Both the position numbers and the translations under genes were made by a program. Below, piece by piece: positions 25,425 through 35,470 of a stretch of DNA of 59,548 bases; the first letter of the stretch is position 1, and every line of letters starts with the position of its first letter. The DNA lies in contig NZ_JARWOV010000114.1 in NCBI RefSeq assembly GCF_029868855.1, positions 1 to 59,548 of the forward strand. Direction: 5' to 3'. Source of the stretch: Nocardia carnea. GTDB taxonomy: Bacteria > Actinomycetota > Actinomycetes > Mycobacteriales > Mycobacteriaceae. The notes under the pieces are model-generated. The model did no database searches. It saw only the letters and a list, made by a program, of their open reading frames with translations, and was not told the DNA's origin.

Positions 25425-26645
25425 TTACCTACTGTTGGCCAGGATCGCGTATTGCGCGGACGTCGACTGAAAGAGTTCCGGTGAGGGCAGATCCCCATAG
25501 CCCGTGTCATCGACCAGCGCGACGTAGCGGTCGTATACCACTACGCAGTAATAGGGCTCGAACATCAGACTGGTCTCGTCGCGCTGAACGCAACGGGCAT
25601 CGGCAAGTCCGGGAGGTCCATCGATCTCCTTGTCGTACTTGCCGGGGCGGGCGAGTACGTTCTGCAGGGCAAAGGCTTGAGGAACTCCTGCCGTTCGGTA
25701 GACGATGGCGTTGTTGCGGGCTACCAGATCGACGCCGTACGCGTTGTAGTCCGGAATTGCCGCCGCGTCGTACTCCCAATGGAGATGGGCTGCCGCGGAG
25801 AAGGCGCCGGAATCGTCGAACGCGGTGCGGTTCTGATACTCGTTGGGCAACGCCAGGTTCACGATGCCTTCCGGGTTGGTGGGTAGGTCCAGCATCTCGT
25901 CGGGAGGAGTCGGGGTGACATCGTTCAAGGCAGCGGACTGTAGGTCCAGAATCTTTTTCAAACGTTCACGCGTCTGGTCTATTTCGGTAGCCGGTGCCTG
26001 GATGCCCGCGACGATGACATACGGGCCGTGGGCAGCGTAGAGCTGTGCTCTCTGCTGATCCGGTGAGATGCCGGCGTAGGCATCTTCGTACCCGGCCGGT
26101 TCGACCTTCTGCCGGGTGGGGGACTTGGACTCGGTAAACGCATTGAATTCGGCGGCCGCTGTGCGAGCGTAATGATCGTTGCCGAATCGCATGAGACCGA
26201 TAACGGTGTCCTTGAGATTTCTGAGGCTGTTGTTGGATCGGCCTGTCGCCACGCCCGAAACGAAAAAGTTCTTGTTTGCGATGGGGACGAATTCCTCGGG
26301 TGTCAGATCGTTCAAGGTATCCGTTCCCTCACGGAGGATCGACGTCTCTCGGAGATAACGGAGATCGGGATCCACGGTGTAAGGCGAGATCAAGAAATCC
26401 AGCATCCTGCGTGACTCGAGAGCGTATATGTCCCAGTCGGAGCTGACTTCGACTTCGAATGGTGTCGGCTCGGTGGGGAAGGTGCCGTAATCCAGCGTGG
26501 CCAGGTCGACGGGGCTCATGCCGGGTTCGGGATACCCGGAAACTTCCTGCGAGCACGCGGTTGCCGTCCCAGCAGCCAGAATGGTGATCAACGCCGCGGT
26601 CAGGCAGCGTATCGCATGCGTGGTTCTCCCCTTGGCGACTTTCAC
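25425..26645 (-). CDS. Lipoprotein, DUF7373-like family (paralogue 2)
   Basis: This 406-residue predicted lipoprotein has a signal peptide of 30 residues with Cys31 in TATAC. It is the most divergent of the three. It keeps the PTPPDEMLDLP linker, the Cys pair in the C-terminal domain (ARCVQRD, YYCVVVYDRY) and a shortened form of the C-terminal signature (STSAQYAILANS). The opening after the lipid anchor, LDYGTFPTEPTPFE, parallels LDVGNYPIEPVEYG in paralogue 3. The start GTG 26645 is preceded by GGGGGA. Only nine bases separate it from paralogue 3 upstream, and 123 bases from the kinase downstream. Confidence 0.8.
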   Translation of the reverse strand: MKVAKGRTTHAIRCLTAALITILAAGTATACSQEVSGYPEPGMSPVDLATLDYGTFPTEPTPFEVEVSSDWDIYALESRRMLDFLISPYTVDPDLRYLRETSILREGTDTLNDLTPEEFVPIANKNFFVSGVATGRSNNSLRNLKDTVIGLMRFGNDHYARTAAAEFNAFTESKSPTRQKVEPAGYEDAYAGISPDQQRAQLYAAHGPYVIVAGIQAPATEIDQTRERLKKILDLQSAALNDVTPTPPDEMLDLPTNPEGIVNLALPNEYQNRTAFDDSGAFSAAAHLHWEYDAAAIPDYNAYGVDLVARNNAIVYRTAGVPQAFALQNVLARPGKYDKEIDGPPGLADARCVQRDETSLMFEPYYCVVVYDRYVALVDDTGYGDLPSPELFQSTSAQYAILANSR

Positions 26646-26654
26646 TGTCTCCCC

Positions 26655-27863
26655 CTATCTTGCAAGCAAGGCATACTGAGCCGAAGTCTTCTGGTGTAGA
26701 TCCTGAATCTGTGATCCTTCTACCTGTGCGAAGAACGTTCCCGTCTGAAATAGGCAGAAGTTGGATGGCCTCGTCTCGTATTCCTCGAGTTTTCTGCTGT
26801 AGCAGTGGACCTGACCGGTGTCGAAGCCGTCGGGGGTTTCGATCGGCGTGGATTCGGTGGACTCCGTTTTCGGCTTGAAATTGGCCAGCAAAGCTTCCGC
26901 GCCCTGGACGGAATCGCTTCGCATTACTACCGATTCGGCCATTCCGATGGCGGAAATCTGCCCCTGCTCGAGAAAGTCCAGGCTTTCTATTCCGCTGAGC
27001 GCGAACAGGGCCCCGCGCCCACGGAAGGTCCCGGCCGGTCCGGTTGTGGCAATCAGTGATTCGGATTTCGGGAGCGTCAATGCCAGTACGTTGTCCGGAT
27101 CTAGTTCGACATCGTTCAGGCGTTCGGCGGGCGTAGGCTCGAATTCGTCGAGCAACGGCAACTGGATATCGAGCAAGGCTTCGGTGCGGTGCACCATCGC
27201 CGGCAGGTCGGCCCTGCCCGATAGATCGTTGTACTTGATATACGTGACATAACGGTCGTGGCTGGTCCAGCTTCCCAGCGAGGTAATGCCAGGCCGCCAA
27301 TGCGCCTTGGCATGCGGATATTCGGGGAGCTGGACCGGCCGGTTGTCGGTGTTGAAGGTGAAATCGTCGTGTTCGAGCCCGACTGCCACGGATTCGGCCG
27401 TCGCAGCGTCCGGGAACATCAGGACCGCGATGCTCATCTGCTGCGATGTATCGACCTCACCGCCGGTCGACCATGTGTGCACCCAGCCTGCCACCAGCTC
27501 GGCCGCGACCTCGTCGAAAGTATCGTTGATCACCAGCGATTGCATATCTCGGCGGTCGAGTACGACCGGTCCACCCATTCCCATCATGCGCGTGACGTAC
27601 GCGGGATCGGCTTCGAACGGCAGGGCAACAAAGTCGCCCAAACGCTGCGCTTCGCGGTAGCGGGCCGCATCTTCATCCGCTGCCGTTCCGTATTCCACTG
27701 GTTCTATCGGGTAGTTCCCCACATCGAGATCGGCAAGATCCGGTGCCGCGCGGACGGCATCGCCCGGCACCACCGAACCACAACCCCCGACCGTCGCCGC
27801 CAGGATCCCAGCCGCCAGTATCGCGCGAAATCTGCGCAGCGGAGTATGTACTGGTCGGTGCAT
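26655..27863 (-). CDS. Lipoprotein, DUF7373-like family (paralogue 3)
   Basis: This 402-residue predicted lipoprotein has a basic N-terminus, a hydrophobic stretch and a lipobox VGGC with Cys28. It is the first gene of the minus-strand unit. Features shared with paralogue 1 are DLDVGNYPIEP near the start, PTPAERLNDVELD in the middle, the two C-terminal Cys (GQVHCYSR, NFCLFQTGTFFA) and the ending IQDLHQKTSAQYALLAR. The strong likeness of the last 20 residues across paralogues 1 and 3 points to a conserved interaction surface. Function is unknown. ATG 27863 is preceded by TAGGGGGC. Confidence 0.82.
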   Translation of the reverse strand: MHRPVHTPLRRFRAILAAGILAATVGGCGSVVPGDAVRAAPDLADLDVGNYPIEPVEYGTAADEDAARYREAQRLGDFVALPFEADPAYVTRMMGMGGPVVLDRRDMQSLVINDTFDEVAAELVAGWVHTWSTGGEVDTSQQMSIAVLMFPDAATAESVAVGLEHDDFTFNTDNRPVQLPEYPHAKAHWRPGITSLGSWTSHDRYVTYIKYNDLSGRADLPAMVHRTEALLDIQLPLLDEFEPTPAERLNDVELDPDNVLALTLPKSESLIATTGPAGTFRGRGALFALSGIESLDFLEQGQISAIGMAESVVMRSDSVQGAEALLANFKPKTESTESTPIETPDGFDTGQVHCYSRKLEEYETRPSNFCLFQTGTFFAQVEGSQIQDLHQKTSAQYALLAR

Positions 27864-28121
27864 GGCGGCCCCCTACGATCGCGATCTCGCGGAATCGTAC
27901 TGCACCTTTTGTACCGGAAGTGGACAAGTCCCGGCGTATGGCGGCCGACCAGCATTGATGTAGTCGGTTGACAGCCAAGGTGTTCCGCGGGAGCCGCGGG
28001 CCGTCCGGTACCGGAGTCCGGCAGCGTTCTGCGCCGGCAGGTGCAGGTCGATAGCCGCCCTGGCCAGGTGGGACACCGAACACAATCCGCGCGGTACCCG
28101 ACCGGCGACCCACCGATCTGG

Positions 28122-28859
28122 ATGATGGATGGTGTGCGTTCCCGCAGGTACGGCGTTATCGCCGCTTCGATCGTCGCGTTGTTTCTCACCGGGTGTGGGG
28201 TGGGTGAGGAGCTCGTGCCCATTCCCGAGGGGACCCCACCCGGCCCCGGGGCGCCGGTTCCGGTGATCGATCTCGATGCTCCCGGCCGGACCGCGGCCTT
28301 GTTGAACGGGTGGGCGGTGGAGCATGCGGATCGGCTGGAGATGCCGGTGGCGGCGTTGGAGGCGTACGGGTACGCGGCGGTGGTGATGGGTAGGTCGCGG
28401 CCCGAGTGCGGTATCGCTTGGACGACACTGGCGGGGATCGGGAGTGTGGAGAGCGATCACGGTCGTCATCGTGGGGCCGAGGTGGGGGAGGACGGGCTGG
28501 TGCAGCCGGGGATCATCGGGATTGCGCTGGACGGGTCGCCAGGAGTGGCGGAGATCCGGGATACCGATGGTGGGCGGTTCGATGGGGATACGGTTTTCGA
28601 CCGGGCGGTCGGACCCATGCAGTTCATTCCGGAGACCTGGCGGAAATGGGGGGTGGATGCGAATGGGGACGGGGTGGCCGATCCGCACAGTATCGACGAT
28701 GCGGCGCTGACCGCTGCCCGGTATCTGTGTGTCAGCGGCGGGAATCTGCTGTCCGCGGAGGGGTGGAGCCGGGCGCTGTTCACCTACAACCAGTCGGAGA
28801 GCTATATGAAGCTCGTCCGTGACCGCGCCGCCGCCTACAGCGTGGGCCGCCGGGTCTGA
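28122..28859 (+). CDS. LpqU-like lytic transglycosylase lipoprotein
   Basis: This 245-residue SLT/MltB-like murein transglycosylase is anchored by a lipobox (LTGC, Cys25). The catalytic-domain signature is visible: AWTTLAGIGSVESDHGRH, with the predicted catalytic Glu in VESDHG. VGPMQFIPETWRKWGVDANG follows, with VADPHSIDDAALTAARYLC near the end. It cleaves the glycan strands of peptidoglycan to leave 1,6-anhydro ends. The gene lies directly upstream of eno, as lpqU does in M. tuberculosis. ATG 28122 and 28125 are adjacent and cannot be told apart. The open frame from 28041 would place 27 extra residues before the signal peptide. The 258-base gap upstream shows no other gene. Confidence 0.88.
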   Translation: MMDGVRSRRYGVIAASIVALFLTGCGVGEELVPIPEGTPPGPGAPVPVIDLDAPGRTAALLNGWAVEHADRLEMPVAALEAYGYAAVVMGRSRPECGIAWTTLAGIGSVESDHGRHRGAEVGEDGLVQPGIIGIALDGSPGVAEIRDTDGGRFDGDTVFDRAVGPMQFIPETWRKWGVDANGDGVADPHSIDDAALTAARYLCVSGGNLLSAEGWSRALFTYNQSESYMKLVRDRAAAYSVGRRV

Positions 28860-28968
28860 GGGCGCACCGGTTGCCGTGACGTCTGCCTAGCTCGGCGCGG
28901 TGCGGGGCGGCGGATGGACTGAGTGCGAGCGGGCCCATTAGGCTCGCAATCGCACGGCTCTTCCCTGA

Positions 28969-30288
<1,320 letters not shown>

Positions 30289-30296
30289 GCAAGAAG

Positions 30297-30890
30297 ATGG
30301 CGGAGCGGCGTGCGCGCGGGACCAGCCCGGCCGGGCGGGGTGACCGGCGCACGTCGCGCGCGCCGTCCCGGCGGCCGGCCGCTGAAGTGCACGGCGGTGC
30401 CGAACGGGTGCGGCGTACCACCCGCCGGTCCCGCAGCCGTACCGCGGGGGCCCGGGACTGGTCGGAACGGACCATTCTGGGCCTTTCCGCCGGTAAGGCG
30501 ATCATTCTGGCGATGGTGGTGTGTGCGCTGGCGATGACGCTGGCGGTGCCCATGCGTACCTATTTCACGCAGCGCTCCGAAGCCGCCCAGCTGGCGGCCG
30601 AACGCCGGACGCTCGAGGCCGATATCGCCGTTCTGAAGGACCGCCGCGCGCAGCAGGAGGATCCGGCCTATATCCGGTCCGAGGCGCGGGACCGGTTGCG
30701 GCTGGTGATGCCGGGGGAGACTCCTTATATCGTGCAGGTCCCGGGTATCGAGGTACCCGCCATCCCCGACCCGCAGGCACCGCGCGATGTTCCGGATCCC
30801 TGGTACACCGACCTGTGGCGCAGTATTTCCGAACAACCACCCGTCGAAGAATCGGCCCCACCCGCGCCGCAGCCGGAAGGAACCAGGTGA
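30297..30890 (+). CDS. ftsB: FtsB/DivIC-type septum formation initiator
   Basis: This 197-residue bitopic cell-division protein has a long, very basic, probably disordered cytosolic N-terminus (about 1-65, many Arg and Ser). One membrane helix follows (about 67-86, AIILAMVVCALAMTLAVPMR), then a coiled-coil periplasmic region (EAAQLAAERRTLEADIAVLK, about 96-115) and the family block DPAYIRSEARDRLRLVMPGE. A Pro-rich C-terminus ends the protein. It should pair with FtsL and FtsQ at the divisome. It starts eight bases after eno, the arrangement found in Mycobacterium (Rv1023-Rv1024), and overlaps the next gene as GTGA. Confidence 0.9.
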   Translation: MAERRARGTSPAGRGDRRTSRAPSRRPAAEVHGGAERVRRTTRRSRSRTAGARDWSERTILGLSAGKAIILAMVVCALAMTLAVPMRTYFTQRSEAAQLAAERRTLEADIAVLKDRRAQQEDPAYIRSEARDRLRLVMPGETPYIVQVPGIEVPAIPDPQAPRDVPDPWYTDLWRSISEQPPVEESAPPAPQPEGTR

Positions 30891-31408
30891 GCACATCCGA
30901 CGACCGAGATCTGCAGATCGTCGCCGAACAATTGGGCCGCGCCCCGCGCGGGGTGCTCGCCATCGCCTACCGGACGCCCGACGGTGTGCCCGCGGTGGTC
31001 AAGACCGCGCCGAAACTGCCCGACGGGACGCCCTTCCCGACGCTGTACTACCTGACCGATCCGCGGCTCACCGCCGAAGCCAGCCGGTTGGAATCCGCGG
31101 GCGTGATGAAGGGAATGACCGAACGCCTGGGCGCCGATCCCGAACTGGCCGCCGCCTACCGGGCCGCGCACGAGAGTTATCTGGCGGAGCGCGACGAAAT
31201 CGAGCCGCTGGGCACCGATTTCAGTGGTGGCGGTATGCCCGACCGGGTGAAATGCCTGCACGTACTGATCGCCCACGCGCTGGCCAAGGGACCGGGGGTG
31301 AATCCGCTCGGGGACGAAGCGGTGGCGCTGGCCGCCGACAACGGGTTACGCGGGACCGCGGTACCGGCGGACTGGCCACGGTACGTGCCGTCGGAGGGCG
31401 AATCATGA
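30887..31408 (+). CDS. DUF501 domain-containing protein
   Basis: This is a 173-residue member of a conserved actinobacterial family of unknown function, always found near ftsB and ppx. Visible family blocks are QLGRAPRGVLAIAYRTPDG, PFPTLYYLTDPRLTAEASRL, HESYLAERDEIEPLG and GGGMPDRVKCLHVLIAHALA, followed by GVNPLGDEAV. The combination MPDRVKCLH-x-H with conserved Cys/His could suggest metal binding or catalysis, but that is speculation. Start GTG 30887 overlaps the ftsB stop (GTGA) and has GGAAGGA at 30874-30880. Translation is probably coupled to the division gene. Confidence 0.9.
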   Translation: MSTSDDRDLQIVAEQLGRAPRGVLAIAYRTPDGVPAVVKTAPKLPDGTPFPTLYYLTDPRLTAEASRLESAGVMKGMTERLGADPELAAAYRAAHESYLAERDEIEPLGTDFSGGGMPDRVKCLHVLIAHALAKGPGVNPLGDEAVALAADNGLRGTAVPADWPRYVPSEGES

Positions 31409-31460
31409 TGCGATACCTCGGCCGCCGCGGACCGCATGTACCAGCTTCGAAGGAGTCACT

Positions 31461-32408
31461 GTGACCGACAGGGTGGCTGCCGTGGACTGCGGCACCAATT
31501 CCATCCGCCTGCTGATCGCCGATATCGGCCCGGACGGCACGCTGACCGATGTGCATCGCGAGATGCGGATCGTGCGGCTGGGCAAGGGTGTGGACGCGAC
31601 GGGCCGGCTCGACCCGGCCGCGATCGAACGCACCCGTGTGGCCCTGGCCGACTATGCGACGCTGATGGCCGAGCACGAGGTGCGGCGAGTACGGATGGTC
31701 GCCACCTCCGCGACCCGCGATGCGTCGAACCGGGAAGATTTCTTCGCGATGACCCGCGCCGAACTGGGCCGCGTGGTGCCGGGTACCGAGGCCGAGGTGA
31801 TCACCGGTGACGAGGAGGCGCGGCTGTCGTTCGCGGGCGCGGTGGGTGAGCTGCGTCCGGCGGACGGTCCCTTCGTGGTGGTCGATCTGGGCGGCGGCTC
31901 CACCGAACTGGTGGTGGGGGACAGTGCCGGTGTGCGGGCGGCGTTCTCGGCCGATATCGGCTGCGTGCGGGTCACCGAACGGTGCCTGCACGGAAATCCG
32001 CCGACGGCAGACGAGGTGGCCGCGGCCCGCGCTTTCGCGGCCGAGCGCCTCACCGAAGCCTTCGCCCGGGTGCCGGTGGCCGGCGCGCACACCTGGGTCG
32101 GCGTGGCCGGCACGATGACCACACTTGCCGCGGTGGCCCTGGACCTGCCCGAATACGATTCGGCGAAAACGCATCTCGCGCGGATCGAACTGCCGGAACT
32201 GAACGCGGTCTGCGACCGGCTGATCGGGATGGATCACGACGAGCGGGCCGCGTTGGGCCCTATGCATCCCGGCCGGGTGGATGTCATCGGTGGCGGCGCG
32301 GTGATCACCGAGGTGCTCGCGGCCGAACTGGCCGAGCGGGCCGGTATCCGGGCGCTGGTCGTCAGCGAACACGACATCCTGGACGGTATCGCCCAGTCGA
32401 TCGCCTGA
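31461..32408 (+). CDS. ppx: Ppx/GppA family phosphatase (exopolyphosphatase)
   Basis: This 315-residue enzyme of the actin-like ATPase superfamily hydrolyses inorganic polyphosphate or pppGpp. The phosphate-1 loop is AAVDCGTNSIRLLIADI (residues 6-22) and the phosphate-2 loop is VVDLGGGSTELVVGDS (about 139-154). The catalytic Glu lies in the region ITGDEEARLSF. HVDVIGGGAVI-type sequence near the C-terminus is the adenosine-like motif. It has the short single-module length of the Rv1026-type enzymes, without the C-terminal HD domain of E. coli Ppx. The start GTG 31461 is preceded by GAAGGAG. It lies 52 bases after the DUF501 gene, so it probably belongs to the same transcript. Confidence 0.92.
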   Translation: MTDRVAAVDCGTNSIRLLIADIGPDGTLTDVHREMRIVRLGKGVDATGRLDPAAIERTRVALADYATLMAEHEVRRVRMVATSATRDASNREDFFAMTRAELGRVVPGTEAEVITGDEEARLSFAGAVGELRPADGPFVVVDLGGGSTELVVGDSAGVRAAFSADIGCVRVTERCLHGNPPTADEVAAARAFAAERLTEAFARVPVAGAHTWVGVAGTMTTLAAVALDLPEYDSAKTHLARIELPELNAVCDRLIGMDHDERAALGPMHPGRVDVIGGGAVITEVLAAELAERAGIRALVVSEHDILDGIAQSIA

Positions 32409-32491
32409 CTCCGGGGCGCACGCGTCAAAGTGCGATATCGGTTCGGTGCGGTATGCCGCGCGGCAGGTGTGGTTCGTGGCACAGTCGGAGG

Positions 32492-33952
32492 ATGTCGGAA
32501 GCACCATCCACGGCGGTCCCCGGCCGGACCTTCTTCGGGCACCCGATCGGCCTGGTCAATCTGTTCGGTGTGGAGCTGTGGGAGCGGTTCTCGTTCTACG
32601 GCATGCTCACGATCCTGGGCTACTACCTGTACTACGAGACCACCGAGGGCGGGCTCGGGCTGGACCAGGACGCCGCGGTCGGTCTGGTAGGTGCCTACGG
32701 CGGACTGGTCTATCTGTGCACCGTCCTCGGCGGGTGGGTATCCGACCGGCTGATCGGGATGGAACGGACCGTCTTCTACGGCGGGGTCGTGGTGATGGCC
32801 GGGCATATCGCGCTCGCGCTCATCCCCGGACTGGCCGGGGTCGGCATCGGTCTGGTTCTCGTCGCCTTGGGCAGTGGCGCCTTGAAATCGAACGCCTCCG
32901 CGCTGCTGGGCACCCTGTACCCGAAAGGGGACGCGCGGGTCGACGGTGGTTTCACGCTGTTCTATCTGGGAATCAACCTGGGCGCCTTCGTCGGCCCGCT
33001 GCTCACCGGGCTGCTGCAGGAGGAATGGGGTTTCCACGCGGGCTTCGGGGCGGCCGCGGTCGGGATGGCGCTCGGGCTGGTCCAGTACGTGGTGTTCCGG
33101 CGCAATCTCGGCACCGCCGGCCGCGACGTACCGGATCCGCTGCCGCGCCGCGCGCTCGGCCCGCTGGCGGGGCTTTTGCTCGTCGCGATCCTGGTGATCG
33201 TGGGGGTGCTGGTGACCGGCCTGGTCACCATCGACAACCTGCCGGATATCACCACGGCGCTCATCGTGGTGGCCGCGCTCGCGTATTTCGCCGTGCTGCT
33301 CACCCACCGCCGGGTCACCGCGGTCGAACGGAGCCGGGTGTGGGCGTTCGTGCCGCTGTTCTTGGCGAACGTGGTGTTCTGGGCTTTGTTCCAGCAGATT
33401 TTCACCGTGCTGGCGGTGTATTCCGACGAACGGATGAACTGGAATATCTTCGGCTGGACGGCGCCGTCGAACTGGATCGGCTCGGTGGAACCGGTGTGGA
33501 TCATCGCGCTGTCGCCGCTGTTCGCGCTGCTGTGGACGAAACTGGGCGACCGGGCACCGAGCACGCCCCGCAAGTTCGCGCTCGGTGTGATGGGTATGGG
33601 GGCAGCGTTCCTGCTTTTCGTGCCGATGGCCGGAACCACCGGTAAGGCGGTGCCGGCGCTGGTGGTGCTGTTCATCATGGCGGTGTTCGCGGTCTCGGAG
33701 TTGCTGATCTCGCCGATCGGGCTGGCGGTCACCACTCAGCTGGCGCCCGAACATTTCCGCGCTCAGATGATGGCGCTCTACTTTCTGTCGGTGGCACTGG
33801 GCACCACGCTTTCGGGCGTGCTGGCCCGGTTCTACTCGCAAGATGCCGAATTCGCCTACTTCGGGATCACCGGTCTGGTGGCCATCGCGGCCGGCGTGGT
33901 GATTGCGGGGCTGTCGTCGTGGATAACCCGATATATGTCGGGAGTGCACTAG
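32492..33952 (+). CDS. POT/PTR family proton-coupled oligopeptide transporter
   Basis: This is a 486-residue inner-membrane transporter with about 14 hydrophobic segments. The family hallmark E-x-x-E-R-F-x-x-Y-G is intact (ELWERFSFYGML, about residues 28-39), which couples proton movement. The second signature is DARVDGGFTLFYLGINLGAF. It imports di- and tripeptides with H+, although some relatives take nitrate or other ligands. ATG 32492 follows GGAGG with almost no spacing, so an earlier start at 32453 is possible. The open frame further upstream belongs to shadow sequence in ppx. It is separated from ppx by 83 bases. Confidence 0.93.
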   Translation: MSEAPSTAVPGRTFFGHPIGLVNLFGVELWERFSFYGMLTILGYYLYYETTEGGLGLDQDAAVGLVGAYGGLVYLCTVLGGWVSDRLIGMERTVFYGGVVVMAGHIALALIPGLAGVGIGLVLVALGSGALKSNASALLGTLYPKGDARVDGGFTLFYLGINLGAFVGPLLTGLLQEEWGFHAGFGAAAVGMALGLVQYVVFRRNLGTAGRDVPDPLPRRALGPLAGLLLVAILVIVGVLVTGLVTIDNLPDITTALIVVAALAYFAVLLTHRRVTAVERSRVWAFVPLFLANVVFWALFQQIFTVLAVYSDERMNWNIFGWTAPSNWIGSVEPVWIIALSPLFALLWTKLGDRAPSTPRKFALGVMGMGAAFLLFVPMAGTTGKAVPALVVLFIMAVFAVSELLISPIGLAVTTQLAPEHFRAQMMALYFLSVALGTTLSGVLARFYSQDAEFAYFGITGLVAIAAGVVIAGLSSWITRYMSGVH

Positions 33953-33991
33953 CGTTCCCGATACTCGCGCCAGAAACACGAGGAGGCCGCC

Positions 33992-35470
33992 GTGACGACC
34001 CCGAAAAGCCGCAGTTCGCTGTTCCGTACCAAATCGGTGGAGCAGTCGATCCGCGACACCGACGAACCGGGCGCGAAACTCCGCAAGGAGCTCACCGCAT
34101 GGGACCTCGCGATCTTCGGTGTCGCCGTTGTCATCGGCGCCGGTATCTTCACTCTGACCGCCCGCACCGCGGGCAATGTCGCCGGGCCGTCGGTATCGCT
34201 GGCGTTCGTGTTCGCCGCCGTGGCGTGCGGTCTCACGGCGCTGTGTTACGCGGAGTTCGCCTCGACCGTGCCGGTGGCCGGTAGCGCGTACACGTTCTCC
34301 TACGCCACCTTCGGCGAGCTCGCCGCGTGGATCATCGGCTGGGATCTGCTGCTGGAGTTCGCGCTCGCCGCCGCGGTGGTTTCCAAGGGATGGTCGCAGT
34401 ATCTCGGGCAGGTGTTCGATCAGGGTGCCGCGGTCGTGGATATCGGCGGAGTGACCTTCGACTGGGGCGCGGTACTGCTCATCGCGGTCCTCACGACGCT
34501 GCTCGCGCTCGGCACCAAATTGTCCTCGCGCGTTTCGGCGGTGGCCGTGGCGATCAAGATCGGGGTCATCCTGCTGGTGATCATCGTCGGCCTGACGTTC
34601 TTCGACTCCGCAAACCTGACCCCCTTCATCCCGGAGTCGGTGCCCGCCGAGGAGGGGCAAGGGCTGACCCAGTCGCTGTTCTCCTGGGTGACCGGCGGCG
34701 GGGATACCAACTTCGGCTGGTACGGCCTGCTCGCCGCGGCGAGCCTGGTGTTCTTCGCATTCATCGGCTTCGATGTGGTCGCGACCGCGGCCGAGGAGAC
34801 GAAGAATCCGCAGCGCGACCTTCCGCGCGGCATTCTCGGCTCGCTGATCGTCGTCACCATCCTGTACGTGGCCGTGACGGTGGTGCTGACCGGGATGGTG
34901 CCCTACACCGAACTCGCCGGTGATAACGCCACCCTGGCCACCGCCTTCGAAATCCACGGCGCCACCTGGGCGCACCGGATCATCTCCATCGGCGCGCTGG
35001 CCGGCCTGACCACCGTCGTCATGGTGATGCTGCTGGGCCAGACCCGGGTGCTGTTCGCCATGTCCCGGGACGGTCTCACCCCGCGCTGGTTCGCGAAAAC
35101 CGGTTCGCGCGGTACTCCGGTGCGGATCACGATCACCGTCGGCATCGTCTGCGCGATCCTGGCCGGCTTCGTGGACTTCGGCACGCTCGAGGAAATGGTG
35201 AACATCGGCACCCTGTTCGCGTTCCTGCTGGTTTCGATCGGTGTGGTGGTCCTGCGGCGCACCCGCCCCGACCTGCCGCGTGGTTTCCGCGTTCCGTTCG
35301 TGCCGTGGGTGCCGATGCTGGCGGTGCTGGCCTGCCTGTGGCTGATGGTGAATCTTTCCGTGGAAACCTGGCTGCGTTTCGTAGTCTGGATGCTGCTCGG
35401 TTTGGTGATGTACTTCGCATACGGCCGACGGCATTCGCTGCTCGGCAAGGCCGCTTCCGAACAGAGGTGA
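33992..35470 (+). CDS. APC superfamily cationic amino-acid transporter (CAT family)
   Basis: This 492-residue permease has 12-14 transmembrane segments. The N-terminus contains KELTAWDLAIFGVAVVIGAG followed by IFTLTARTAG, the helix-1 substrate-binding break. LCYAEFASTVPVAGSAYTFS and the long segment around WIIGWDLLLEFALAAAVVSKG are typical of the CAT branch (YfnA/CAT-1-like). FFAFIGFDVVATAAEETKNPQRDLP is the family-defining loop. The likely substrates are basic or neutral amino acids. Start GTG 33992 follows GAGGAGGCC. It overlaps the next gene by one base (TGATG). Confidence 0.92.
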   Translation: MTTPKSRSSLFRTKSVEQSIRDTDEPGAKLRKELTAWDLAIFGVAVVIGAGIFTLTARTAGNVAGPSVSLAFVFAAVACGLTALCYAEFASTVPVAGSAYTFSYATFGELAAWIIGWDLLLEFALAAAVVSKGWSQYLGQVFDQGAAVVDIGGVTFDWGAVLLIAVLTTLLALGTKLSSRVSAVAVAIKIGVILLVIIVGLTFFDSANLTPFIPESVPAEEGQGLTQSLFSWVTGGGDTNFGWYGLLAAASLVFFAFIGFDVVATAAEETKNPQRDLPRGILGSLIVVTILYVAVTVVLTGMVPYTELAGDNATLATAFEIHGATWAHRIISIGALAGLTTVVMVMLLGQTRVLFAMSRDGLTPRWFAKTGSRGTPVRITITVGIVCAILAGFVDFGTLEEMVNIGTLFAFLLVSIGVVVLRRTRPDLPRGFRVPFVPWVPMLAVLACLWLMVNLSVETWLRFVVWMLLGLVMYFAYGRRHSLLGKAASEQR

